From Thuidium tamariscinum (lineage: Eukaryota > Streptophyta > Bryopsida > Hypnales > Thuidiaceae): a DNA stretch of 64,000 nucleotides. A model generated the notes under the pieces. It was not told where the DNA came from and searched no databases. It saw only the letters and a program-made list of their open reading frames with translations. Positions 12,459 through 23,749 of this stretch are shown one piece after another. The first letter of the stretch is position 1, and every line of letters begins with the position of its first letter. The stretch is taken from NCBI GenBank assembly GCA_947034885.2, contig OX344755.2, positions 24,993,052 through 25,057,051 of the forward strand, read 5' to 3'. Made by a program: the position numbers and the translations under genes.

Positions 12459-13360
12459 GATTTGTGAGGGTGAAAGACCAAACTAGAGTAGATTAGTCAA
12501 GTGTTGTTTCATCCCACTAGATAGAGTTGAGCCCAAGCTGTCCTTGAACCCTGAAACATGAACACCACACTTAAAATTGCCCTATTTGTCCGTATGTTGC
12601 GGATGTTGATAAAGAAGTTGGCAAAGTATAGGATCCATGTAGGTCTATTTTGCCAAAAAACTGCACTTGCATCCTCGCTTGATTGATCTCCCACTCTACT
12701 TCTTTCCAATGCGGCTTTTTTTTGGGCTGTCTAATGAGAGGTATAGACAAGGTTGTATTCCAGAATTTTTTTCCTCCCTTGTCTTGCAGATCCTGCTTGT
12801 TTTGTGTCTTGTCTTCTCTTCTTTATTGTAGACTCCAGAAGTGTATTGATATCCATTAGAACAATGTAAGAATTGTCTTGTGATCCAAAACAACAATAGT
12901 ACCTATAATCCATTTACAATTCAAGAAGCTTTAGTTTCATGTTTGTCGATTGTATTCTTCAATGGTGTTTATAGTTGGTATCTAGACAGAATGCAGGACA
13001 CTTCTCTATAATTTATTAGACGTCTATTAGAACAAGGATTTCAAATGTTTCTTCATCCGTTTCTTCAAGGACCTTACATTCTAGATTTAGCACTACGAGT
13101 TTTGATTGAGTAAAGGTATAATTTTAATGTTTATATTTTTACGAGAAGAAATTGTGTAGAACATTTTATGGGCATCAAAAATCTTGTAAGTCCTATGTGA
13201 GAAGTGATGAATGTATTTGTCTATTGTTCTTTGGTATTTATTTGAAGTCATTCTTATTGGCATATTTGGTTTGGTATATCTTGTAAGAGAAATTTGCAAT
13301 CTTCCGGTGTATTGTATTGGCTAATTTATTTCATGTACTGTGGATAGTTCAGAAATTCAC

Positions 13361-13805
13361 TTAGAACACTAGGACGCCAATAAGTTTGTCCTCCAAAGAG
13401 TGTATAGAAATGAAAGGTTTTGGCACTGACTGTAGGACTTGAGTGGATGAGGATGCACGTGGCCTACGCAGAGAGCTCATAGCGTTTTTTTGGTGGATCT
13501 TGCAGTTGAATGTTGCAGAAAAATTAGTGTTCTGTTCCTGTCCCTTCACGAAGTCCTCCAACCTTGACCATGGAATTACATCAATTTCGGAGTGAAATAT
13601 ACGACCCTTTGATGTGGTTGTATGGGGAGTTCAATTCAGATCATCGTAACGAATTAGCCCAGGATTTGGATTCTACACCATGTCCTGCAGTTCATGAAGA
13701 AGTATGTCCTCTCTATTCAGATCTAGAGGTGTTCTTGGATTCTCTTCTTCGTCCTCAAAATCACTCATGAAGTCTTCCTCTGATTTTTCCATGATTAAGG
13801 CTGTG
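13361..13805 (-). pseudogene. Probable N-terminal remnant of the MULE protein
   Basis: On the minus strand an ATG near 13790 opens an acidic stretch (MEKSEEDFMSDFEDEEEN) that stops near 13679. Further along, another frame (within 13580-13361) reads IPWSRLEDFVKGQE followed by a basic PRASSSTQ region. An acidic leader and a W..L.DF..GE motif upstream of the DDE core are what I would expect in the N-terminal part of such a transposon protein. The 0.9 kb between this and the core (12459-13360) shows no convincing coding. The link to the transposase is inference from position and strand. Confidence 0.4.
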
Positions 13806-14205
13806 TACAAGACACTGAGATCAAGAAACAGTTAGTTGCTCCATAGACGAGTTGACTAATATTACGAGGATTTACTAGATGTGGTGCACACATTGAGTGA
13901 AGTGTTTGTGTGTATTGAACATAGTCTTGAAGTGTTTAAAACGTGGAATAGCTATAAAGCATACTAGTACTCTACTGTAGGGACTTATGCTCTCTGTTCA
14001 AGAAGGTCTAAGAATGTAGAGGATTGACTAGGATTTTAGGAAGAAGGTTTAAGAATGTACAGGTTTCATGATTTTGAACAATCCCTAAACTAGTACTTGG
14101 TGCGTATAAACGATTCAAGTATCGTAAATTCAACTATTGAATATCTTTGAGACCTAATAGAAGACACTATGATTAAAAGAGATACAAGATTCAACGACTT
14201 TGCAG

Positions 14206-15478
14206 CAACGATGCTAGATTATGAGCGGAGAATAATGAGCGTTGAACAATGAGCAATGAGCAATGAAACTTGAATGCTCATTGCAAGAATATTTTCTAAA
14301 AATAGACATGTTAGAGAAATAAATAGTATTATCATATCCAAAAATAATAATGTCAAAAATTTAAAAATTTAAAAATTTAAAAAAAATCTACAAAAAAATT
14401 ATATAAAATAGTTGATATTATAATGAAAGGTTGCATGAATGAACACCCATTCATTCATGTGTCAATGAACTTCATCCATGTCATTCATCCATCATCCATC
14501 ATTCATCATTCAATTTCCAAATTGTTAAAATTTTTGCAACTCATTATAAGCTTTTTTGAAACCAAAGAGGTTTTGAACCATCTGTGCTCTTTAATATCGT
14601 TTCCCTAAAAGCTTCTTTGGAATTTAAAAAAGGCTTCTCAATTCAGAGAGCCCTTCTTTGGAGCCAAAGTGCTCTCCTAGTATAGGCTTTTTTAGAACCT
14701 AAAGAATAATCCTCGGATTCAAGGAGCTTTTCCTTAGTGCCAAAAGACTTTTTTTAACAAGGCTTTTTGAATTTATAAAAGGCTCTTTGAATGCAAGGAG
14801 CATTTTTTGGTGACAAAAAGGTCTTTCATTGAAACCACTTTGGAACTAAAATAAGGGTACTTCAAATCACTGAGCCCTTCATTTATGCCAAAAAGCTCAT
14901 TTAGAGCATCCTTGAATCGAAGAGGCCTTAAAATCATCGTTGTTTTTTAATATTGTCTCTCTTCAAGCCTCCTCGGAATTCCTAAGAGCTTCCTCGGAAC
15001 CCAAGGAAGGCTTCTCGGATCCAAGGAGCTTTTTTTGATACCCAAAACTTCTTACAATGAAGGCTCCTCGGAATCCACAAAAGGCTCCTCGGATCCAAGG
15101 AGCCTTTTTTGGTGCCCAAAATTTCTTGCAATGAAGGCTCTTTTAAACCTAAGAAAGAGTCTTCAGATCCAAGGAGCCTTTTGTTGATGCCAAAAAGTTC
15201 TTTCAATGAAGGCTCTGTACAGCCCAAAGAATAATCTACATCCATAATTCTTAATTTTTTCATCTACATTTTTCATCTACATTCATCTGGTATTATTTTC
15301 ATCCATCTAAAGTAATGAATGAAATAAGTCATTTACATCTAAAGATTTATTTTTTATAAAATTAATTTTTAAAGGTTCATTTTAAAAAAAAATTCTTAAA
15401 ATTCTTAATGCTCAAATCTTCCCGCTCAATGCTCAATGCTCAATGCTCAACACTCATTGCTCATACTTTAGCAACCCT
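14206..15478. mobile_element. Hairpin-rich MULE-type MITE, copy 1 (1.27 kb)
   Basis: It is flanked by the 10-bp direct repeat GACTTTGCAG (14196-14205 and 15479-15488). The ends are inverted: CAACGATGCTAGATTATGAG on the left, and AGGGTTGCTAAAGTATGAGC as the complement of the right end. Just inside each end is a short array with a ~7-bp period (GAGCAAT on the left, its complement GCTCAAT on the right). The middle (about 14540-15230) is a degenerate ~80-bp repeat built around AAGGCTCCTCGGATCCAAGG / CCAAGGAGCC, which can form successive hairpins. The ORF at 14982-15263 (minus) is a by-product of this repeat. Copy 2 lies at 27.7 kb in the same orientation. Confidence 0.85.
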
Positions 15479-15852
15479 GACTTTGCAGTGAGGAACACTT
15501 TTGTGCAAATTGCAGAACAAACCTTAAACTTTAACATGTGTTCCAATACAATGCTCTGAATTGAAGTGTTACGGTGACGCACCTTGAAATTTAGAAAACC
15601 TGTCTTGTGATTGACTAGCCAGAGAAAGAAATGTAAAGGGGGAAATGATAGAGTCGCGCAAAATAGTTCCTAAATCCTCGTTTTTGATGGTCTGCGATGG
15701 ATTTCAGCGTAAATGGACTTCAGAATTGGAAAGGAATTGCGCTCATTCAATTGAATATAACGTGCATAGACAATCCAGTCATGCTTAGTAACGCGCAGAA
15801 CAGCCTTAAATCCTAAAATGACAGATTCTCACGATTCATCCTACTCAATTAT

Positions 15853-16575
15853 GGGTGATTGCAAGAAACACCTGTCCTATTTGTTGCGTTTGGCTGATTT
15901 TTTCGGGAGTACTTTAAAATTAGAAAATTAATTTTTAAAAAATTTGAAAAATATAAATAATGTATATACCTCTAAGATGAAGGTTTTGACCGAAGGAAAT
16001 GGATAGAAAAATTCTCTAAGTAGGAGAACTTGAAAAGTGCCAAACCTCCAGAAAATACATACCTTCATGTTTTAATTAGGGAAAAATAGTAAAAATAGAT
16101 ATTTTCAAAAAATAAAAAGTGGCCATTTGTGACAACTTTATAGAGATGGTCATTCACCAAAAAAACCACCAAAATAATATTTTATATGTTTTAAAATACA
16201 AGCAGAAGGGAGCTCACTTTGTAGACCTCCACACCTCACAAAATTAACTTTTTTCAAAAATCCTTCCCTAGAAAGCTAGAAGTCTATTAGAAGACCATCT
16301 CATCCAAATTTCATGTCAAAATCATTAAAAAAAGGTATAGCTCAGGTATAGAAAACCCCTAAACTGCCAAGTGTGACATCCAATCGGGGTCTATTTATGG
16401 ATAGTAAAATATTTTTGAAAATTATGAAAAAATTATGGAAGGTTTATGATAGTTATGAGCACCTTCCATCCAAATTTTGAGTCAATCAGAGCTAAAACAC
16501 AAAAGTTATGGCCAAAAAACAAATCAAAATGCAACGTGTGACACAAAATAGGACAGGTGTTTCTTGCAATCACCC
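15853..16575. mobile_element. MITE family 'GGGTGATTGC', copy 2 (723 bp)
   Basis: It starts GGGTGATTGCAAGAAACACC and ends with the exact complement GGTGTTTCTTGCAATCACCC; the inverted match continues inward as TGTCCTATTT. It is flanked by TTAT on both sides (15849-15852, 16576-16579). This copy has the best-preserved ends and is the natural reference. It has no coding potential. Interior blocks (TCTAAGTAGGAGAACTTGAA, AAGTGCCAAACC) are nearly identical to copy 4. Confidence 0.9.
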
Positions 16576-16579
16576 TTAT

Positions 16580-17370
16580 GGCTATTGCAAACATCTGATC
16601 TTAGACTTTAGTGTCCGTGATTGAGAAGCATATTTGATAATAGAATATTGAAATCAAGTCCTGAATCACGCAGAGTAGATCAAATTGCCTAAATATACTA
16701 AGGTATAATTTGAAAATGAAGTACTATAGATAGAGACATGAATTTACTACATTCAAATGTTGTGATTGACTAGCATGCAAGTTTGATACAAAATGAAGAT
16801 AAATCCTGAATTGCAAAAAACACCTGAAATTGATAGAAGACTTTCTCTAAAGAATCGTAGATACAAATATTGCAACCCTAAACTCTAAAATAACTCTGCC
16901 AAATGAAGAATTCTTTGTCATTGCTACTGTAGAGCTAGCAATGGAGAAGAACCTTAAACCCTAAGAGAACAATACAAAGCGGAGCACTAGAGGCAATATG
17001 AGAGAAGAACATAGAAGGCAGAAGTAATCTGGATTCAAGACTAAATTGTGCTTAGCTTGAATTAGAAGCTCATTAAGAGCAGAATAGATTCCGAACCCTA
17101 GACCGCCATCGTAAACCTTACCGCATTGAAGTATCTTTATGTGTTCTACACACTTTGCATACGTTTACCAAGGTATATTTTGAATTGTTGCTAGCCCTTC
17201 TCGTAACGGTCAAGATCCAACAGTCGCAAAACATTCTAAGACCTAAAATCGCCGCCAGGGATTGCAAGAACCATTTATTGAACTTAGATGTAGTATCCCT
17301 TTCACCCTTTGTTATCGTAATAGGTTTAGAATGCATAAGACCCTTTTGTTTTTGCAGTATAGTCTTACTT
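16580..17370. other. Non-coding spacer
   Basis: No gene or paired repeat is recognised. Composition is ordinary for the window. Confidence 0.5.
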
Positions 17371-17389
17371 ATTGTTTTGCGCAGGATGT

Positions 17390-17670
17390 CAATTTGGCCG
17401 TGGTGGCTAGCTCGCGGTGGCGGCGGGAGCGAGCAACGGTGCGGCGCGTCCGTCGACCCTCATCTCCGTCGGGTCAATGGACTCCGTTGGGGTCGGGCAA
17501 GAGAGGTCGGGTCAGGCTTGACCACATGGGGGTTGAGCCAAGCATGCGGGTCACCGTTGGGCCCGTGCCTAGCACCAAGGCCTCAGTCCTCGGGGTGCGG
17601 TTTCATGGGACCAAATTAACGTCCTGCCCACCTTTGATGGTAGGATTAAACGTCCTGCAGTTAGTTTGAT
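17390..17670 (+). repeat. GC-rich element end related to foldback B
   Basis: The segment containing GTTGGGCCCGTGCCTAGCAC and TCCTCGGGGTGCGGTTTCAT, ending GGGACCAAATTAACGTCCTG, matches the right arm of foldback B (GTTGGGCCCGCGCTAGACAC ... CTCGGGGTGTAGCTTCGTAG ... GGACCAACTAAACATC near 10000-10075) and the complement of its left arm. It is probably a lone end of the same or a larger related transposon. The ORFs across it (17155-17619, 17262-17669) reflect the GC-rich repeat and are not called genes. Confidence 0.5.
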
Positions 17671-17699
17671 CATACAATTGTTCTATTGGCTGAAACCTC

Positions 17700-18960
17700 A
17701 CATGCTCAGCCCCCCCTCACCCTCTTCTATTTGTTAAAAAAAACCAAAAAAAACCCTCACAATCACTTGAGGTGATGCCCTTGTTAATAACCTTGAGCAT
17801 GCTCAAGAAACAGAATTGAAAATGGTTCATGCTCTGGCAATTTATTTTGACAGCTCGTACTGTCATGATATTTAGTCAGCTCTCCTGATCCATTCCTAAC
17901 CAAAGCTAATCCATCCTTCTCCCGGAAAGAAGCTCGGTGCATTTGATTGAATCGCGAAAGAAATAAACGAATTTTTGTTGGATACTATTCAAGTCACCAC
18001 ATCTAAATCAATACATCCAAATCAACAAAAAATTAACAAACCAAATCAATACTTTTTTTTGGTCTACTTTGTTGATTTGGTCACAAACTTCTAGTAGTGT
18101 TTTTTCTTGTTGATTTGTCTTTGTTTCTTCACATGCAAAATATCTCTCATTCTTAATTCTTCTTCTCCTAGTTCAATGAATGGAGTCTCTTTATCTTGTA
18201 GATTTACCCTTTATAGTTCCTTCATTTTTCCCAATGATGATTATAGGAAGTGAAACATATCTATTTCTTGTGTTTTTTGTAGTCCCATATTTGCTTAAAG
18301 TTGTGATTCATTTTCTAATTCTTTTGCCCATTCCATAGAAAATTCATCATTTTGTAAAATGCACAAATTGTAAAAACACAAAGACAGTTAAATAACAATG
18401 TCAAACATATGTTGTTAGTGGCATGTTAATTCTTCTCAATAAAATGTGCCATCTTCCTTTAAATACTCCAATTGCTCTTTCCAAATCCACATGAATGCTT
18501 GGTTGAATAAAATTTCATATCCTTTTCTTCTTAGCAATTATTCTTTTTTCCCTTGAATGGTGAATAAAACCAAGTTTCCATAGAAAAAGAAGCATTAGAA
18601 ACAAATCTTTAAGGTAAAAGTACACCTTTCCTTAGTCTTGGGAGTTTAGGAAGTTTAAAGGGAGTTGTTTTTTTATGATCTTCCTTAAAGATGGTGCAAA
18701 TTTTTTTGGACTTTTTTAATCAACTATGTGTTTCATGAATTCTAGTATTTCTATATTTGCACAAAAAAGTTGAAACTAAAATTGCATTGTACAATTGTAA
18801 AAATATGTATTAAATATGCCCAATTCAACAAATATTTCAAATGCAAAGGCATTGAGATATAATAATGGTCCACATTGCAACCTATACTCTCTCTACAATG
18901 GCTAATGCAATCTCATACTCTCAATTCCAAAAAATAACTCAAATATTGTGGGAACCAACA
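17700..18960. other. AT-rich non-coding stretch
   Basis: Nothing is recognised in this stretch. Confidence 0.5.
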
Positions 18961-18969
18961 ACTTCATTA

Positions 18970-19254
18970 GGAGGGATTTGAGGCCTGGAAAGGGCCGTTT
19001 CGGGACTGTTCCCGAAACAGGGTCTAGGAACGGCTGGCTGTTGGTCAGCATTTTCAAAATAAATAAATAAATAAATAAATTGGGGGGTCCCGAAATATGA
19101 AAAAAAGTCCAAAAAAAAAATTCGGAAAAAAAAAGTCGATGATGTGGCAGTCGCTCGACCACGTCGGATTCCTGCGGGAACTACGTTCTCGCGGCTGATT
19201 TCGGGATTTCAGGCTGTGGGAACTGATAGGCTCCCAGAGCCCTCAAATCCCTCC
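18970..19254. mobile_element. Short MITE flanked by TA (285 bp)
   Basis: The inverted ends GGAGGGATTTGAGG and CCTCAAATCCCTCC (continuing outward as CATTA / TAATG) are flanked by TA at 18968-18969 and 19255-19256. This fits a Tc1/mariner-type target site, although TA could equally be part of the inverted repeat. The interior holds a GC-rich inverted segment (TTTCGGGACTGTTCCCGAAA) and an (AAAT)n microsatellite at about 19059-19080. It has no coding capacity; the minus-strand ORF at 18902-19162 is incidental. Confidence 0.75.
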
Positions 19255-20316
19255 TAATGTTGCATGTTTGTCAAGTTGTTGATTTTTTAAATTCTATAAA
19301 TGTGAATTTCCTTCAACTTTTATATACAACAATTTGAAATGATGTATACCAAGATGCAAAGGTAAGAAAAAAATTGAGTTTAAAAAAAATGTGATAGAAT
19401 ATAAAATAATTCCAAATCAAGGTGATGACAATTGAGTTTTAGACATGAATAACTTTGAAACTAATTTTCAAATAAATCACAATTGATTTTTTTTGTCAAA
19501 CTTACATGATAATGTGGAATATGTTGTACACGACAACTTTTGTGGAAACACTTTTGGACTTAATCCACTCATGCTCATGGTATGGTTGTTTGAATGAAAA
19601 CATTTTTATTTTGTACTTATTTTTGACAGTCATTGTATATGGAGTGGGGTTGGGAGCCTACTATGGATCTCCTACCCACTATACCTAGTTTAATGCAAAT
19701 CTAAATTGTTCTCATATTTTAGTCTATGAAATGTTTAACCTATATAGATTTTCATTAAATTGTGTTTGGGGTCTATATTGGGCTCCCTAGCTACTTGAAG
19801 TCTTGAACTAAATGTCACCAAACATTTAGATTTATTAGCCTTGAGGCACTTTGATGTCCAATTTTTCGACAATGTAGAGATTGAAGATTAGATTTCTATC
19901 TCATTTCAACTTAGATGAAAGTCATCCTAACTTTCACAAATACTTTATGAAGTTGTTGTCCAATCCAATAGTTGAATTTGGTGATACTAGAGTACATATT
20001 TTTCTAAAATTACAAATGTGGAAGTTTGTCAAGTGGATGACCTTGCCAAAATTGCATTGACTCTAGTTCAAATCTAGAATTGCAAAAATGAGGTCATAGA
20101 ATCAAAGAACACAAAAATTCCAAAAAGTCAGCATATCAAGAGAACCTTATTTCAAATCCATTTCAACAAAATTTACTCAAAAAATGACAATATATTGCTT
20201 TAGTTGAATTTTAAAGAAATTTTGAATTTTCCCACTCAAAATTTATAGAAAATATTGGTGATAGCATTGGTGAGTCTAATTGTATGGATAGAATATGGAA
20301 TTCAAACTTTACAACT

Positions 20317-20930
20317 TTTATAGGAGAGGGCTCATAAACTACTCAGGCTTTTGCACTTGTCTACTAGGAGGCTCTAAAATGGATAGTTGATTGTGAGAAA
20401 ATGAATCGTGGATTACATTGAAGCACTCTAAAATTTGTTTTTTACTAATTGAATGGATGGTTTCAGAGTCCCAGTGGGTTCATTCTTAACTAAGTGGATA
20501 GGTGTCTACTGATTATATTCAAAACAAAAATTGGTTGTTGAACCACCTTCTTTCAAGTGTTAAAAAATCTGAAATAATGATTTATTCAAGCATTCATTTC
20601 AATTTTAGAAAGGGACCCATTTAGAAACCATCTCTATTACTTTTTACATATTACAGTGTTAGTTTTTGAACCAGCCAATTTTTTTTCCAAACTGCACATG
20701 TATGGGTTTGCAAGGCGTATTGATCACAAATAGGGCCTATGCAAAGTTGTATTTGAAAATTCATAACTAATTCAATAATGCTTCAAAAATATAAAATGAC
20801 TTGTATTAAATTCCTCATCTATTTTTCTTTGATTGAAAAATGCAATAAAAATATTTCCATCTTAGGAAATACATGGAAAAGGTAGACCAACTCTTAAATG
20901 AGCAATTTATGAGCCTCTTACCTTACTTGC
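20317..20930 (+). repeat. Diverged 0.6-kb direct duplication, copy 1
   Basis: From TAGGAGAGGGCTCATAAACT onward, this segment aligns with 21326-21895 over its whole length. Shared blocks include GAAATAATGATT(T/A)ATTCAAG, TATTGATCACAAATAG and GAAAATTCATAACTAATTC. No terminal repeats or coding sequence are visible. Confidence 0.7.
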
Positions 20931-21321
20931 ATCCCATCAATTCCAGATTATTCTTCCAAATTAGTAGTACTTTATGATGATTTTCTTAAAATCATCAATT
21001 TTTGAGATGAGTCTGGACCAATGATCTCAAAACTGGCTAATTCGCGCCAATTTTCTACCTGTAAAGTACATGCGCTAAATGTACATCTGAAAAATGACTC
21101 CCAAAAAAAGATTTTGAGCCAAATCTTGAAGCCCTAGATTGAACATGTTGCAATTTAGACTATTCATCTAAACGAGGAGTAGCATCTATTTGCTAACTTC
21201 TTTTCATCTAGTAGCCAGAAACTCTCTTAGGTTGTTGATCATTTCGCTTGATGGCTCAATTGGAAGGTACATATTAGCAAGTATAGGGCTTTAGGAAGGT
21301 GCTAGAAACCTTTAAAACAAG

Positions 21322-21896
21322 AATTATAGGAGAGGGCTCTAAAATTACCCAAGCTTTTGCACCTGTCCAATAGGATGCTATGAAATGGAACTTGATTGTG
21401 AATCAATGAACTTCCAATTACATTGGAGCATGATAAGAGTTTGGTTTTGATAAGAGCCACAATGGCTTGATTCTTCACTAAGTGAATAAAAGAAGACTTG
21501 GTTGTTGAACTCCCTTCTTATAAGTGTTACAAAATTTGAAATAATGATTAATTCAAGCATTCACTTTAGCTTTAGGAAGGAACGCATTTAGAAATCACCT
21601 TCATTACTTTTTACATGTTGCAATGCTAGTTCTTGAACAAAGCCAAATTTATTTCCAAATTGTGCATGCATGAGTTTTCAAGGCCTATTGATCACAAATA
21701 GAGTCCTATGCTAGATCGTATTTGAAAATTCATAACTAATTCAATAATGCTTCAAGAAATATGAAACAACTTGTGTTAGATTCCTAGAATATTTTTCTTT
21801 GACTAAAAATAAGTTCAAAATATTTGCATCAAAAGAAATATATGAAAAAGGGAGATCAGCTCTTAAGTGAGTGGTTTCTAAGCCTCCTCCCTCAGC
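21322..21896 (+). repeat. Diverged 0.6-kb direct duplication, copy 2
   Basis: This is the second copy of the segment at 20317-20930, offset by about 1.0 kb in the same orientation. The 0.4 kb between the copies is not duplicated. It may be an old tandem duplication or two insertions of one unknown element. Confidence 0.7.
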
Positions 21897-22892
21897 TCTC
21901 TATCTTGTAGTGTACTTTCTTACATGTCACAACTTGGTCTTTACCCCCAAAATTAAAAGTATACAAAATACTCCACTTTTGAGTTCATTTTAGTTTACTC
22001 CTTCTATGCATGCAAATACAGGTCACAAACATACCGGTAGCTCTAAAGTACTGTAGATGTGTAGCCTTCTAGTGAATTAAGACAAATATGTTCTAGGATC
22101 AATGGTCTGGACGCTCAGGGGTTACTTTTTTTTACTTTAAAATTTTTATTTTTATTTTTATTTTTATTTGATACAAATAAAGGAATCCCTTACTGCACGA
22201 GAACACTTTAAAATTAGTTTGAATAAATTGAAACACTTTCCTATATTGGTTTGAAGACACAATTGGTGAGTCCCTGGAAATCTGAATTCAAATTGACTCC
22301 CTCGGTTGCAGGCATGCTTTTGAGTTCCCCCATTATCAAGTATCAACCCACACTGCTATCTTAACCCTGTATGAATAACTTTGCAGGATTCAGAAGATCC
22401 ATGATTCCATGTGATTGTGGAATATTCTATCTATTCTAATATTGGGAATTTGGAAAGCGAACGCTTGGGATATTTAGGTCGCAGCACACTATTTTCTGAA
22501 ATTTTCTCATTAGCTTGCAAAGAAGAAGGTTAATTCTTTGGGTCCATGGAGTGAGAAAGATAGAAATCACTCATAATTTGAGAAGAAGTGGAAGTGAGTT
22601 AGGAAATGGAGGTGAGTAATCGATTCGACAGGGAATGAATTGGAGCAATTAGGTCTGAAAAATATAATTGCATGCAACAATTATGTGCATTCGCTATTAG
22701 CAAAGAGAACCCTAATTTACAATGTTAAGTTGAAAATGTGCTTTTTTTTTAGTCTTTTATCCATATTTTGTTGGAGACTTTAACTACTTGTATCTTACCC
22801 CTATGAAAGTGTTGACTAGCTAAATGAGAATGATTAGAACTAAACTTGTGCCAATTTTGAGTACAAGATTGAGTATACATCCATTTGAAGTG

Positions 22893-23736
22893 CAACGACG
22901 CTAGTTTGTGAGCCTAAAAGCATGAGCTTGCGAGCAATGAGCTTAGGTTTCGTGAGCCCAAAGAATTAACCAAAAAAAATTGTGAATTTTTTAAGCCAAG
23001 AGAAAAAAAAAGTGAAGTCATTTAAAAAAAATCTATTTATAGTAAAATTTCAGCTTTATGACCGTGGACCTATGACCTTGGACCTATGACCGTGGAAATG
23101 TGGTTAATGTATTTTAAAATTTCAAACCCTACTATCTCTAAAGGGCCTCTCAATACCTCCCAAAAAAAATTTGAATTTTTGAATTTTTTTTTGAGGTTCA
23201 AAATCGAGAATCAAACAAGGGTTATTTGAGGGTGATGGAGTTGTGGAAAAAAGAAAAAAAAAGTTTTTTTTTTTTTTTTTCCTAACTTTATCACCCTGAA
23301 ATTGATCTCTCGGTACCGAGAGAAGGTTTTCGAGGGTGAAAAGTTTCAACAAAAATGAACTAGTAACATAGTTGGAAAAAAAGAAAAAAAATTGAAAAAA
23401 AATGAAAAAAAAAGTTTTGAGAGCTCCAAAGCCCTCTACCTTCAAACCCCTTTCAATATCAAGAGGGATTTTCGAGGGTGACGGAGTTGCAAAAAAAATC
23501 TGAAAAATAAAAAAAGGATTGAAAAAAAAATTGAAAAAAATTGAAAATTTTTTTTTTGAAAAAAAAAGTTTTGAAAGTCACAAATTTCAAATCTCATGAG
23601 GGGGATACCAAATATAAAAGTCCAAAATTCTTAAAACACAATAATAGGTCCATGCCCTAAGAATCACTAAAAATTTCACAAAAAATTCTAAGCTCACAAG
23701 CTCACAAGCTCACAGGCTCACAAAATAGCATCCCCG
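22893..23736. mobile_element. Relative of the hairpin-rich MULE-type MITE (844 bp)
   Basis: It is flanked by the 10-bp direct repeat ATTTGAAGTG (22883-22892, 23737-23746). The left end is CAACGACGCTAGTTTGTGAG; the complement of the right end is CGGGGATGCTATTTTGTGAG. Short arrays lie just inside the ends (GTGAGC/GAGCTT on the left, CTCACAAGCTCACAAGCTCA on the right). The middle has repeated GAGGGTGA(C/T)GGAGTTG units, a palindrome TCTCGGTACCGAGA, and long A- and T-runs. Same architecture and target-site length as the 14.2- and 27.7-kb copies but different interior sequence. Confidence 0.8.
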
Positions 23737-23749
23737 ATTTGAAGTGTAT

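Noticed and set aside
1-13805. One large MULE spanning both the Ulp1-like gene and the transposase
   Set aside because: The two genes lie on opposite strands 8 kb apart with other elements between, and I found no common terminal inverted repeats. They may be two separate elements.
14982-15263. 93-codon minus-strand ORF with repeated LGxxxxSLxE-like units
   Set aside because: It is a translation of the hairpin repeat inside the MULE-type MITE, not a protein gene.
23122-23445. 107-codon minus-strand ORF rich in Phe and Lys
   Set aside because: It is produced by long A/T runs within the 22.9-kb element.
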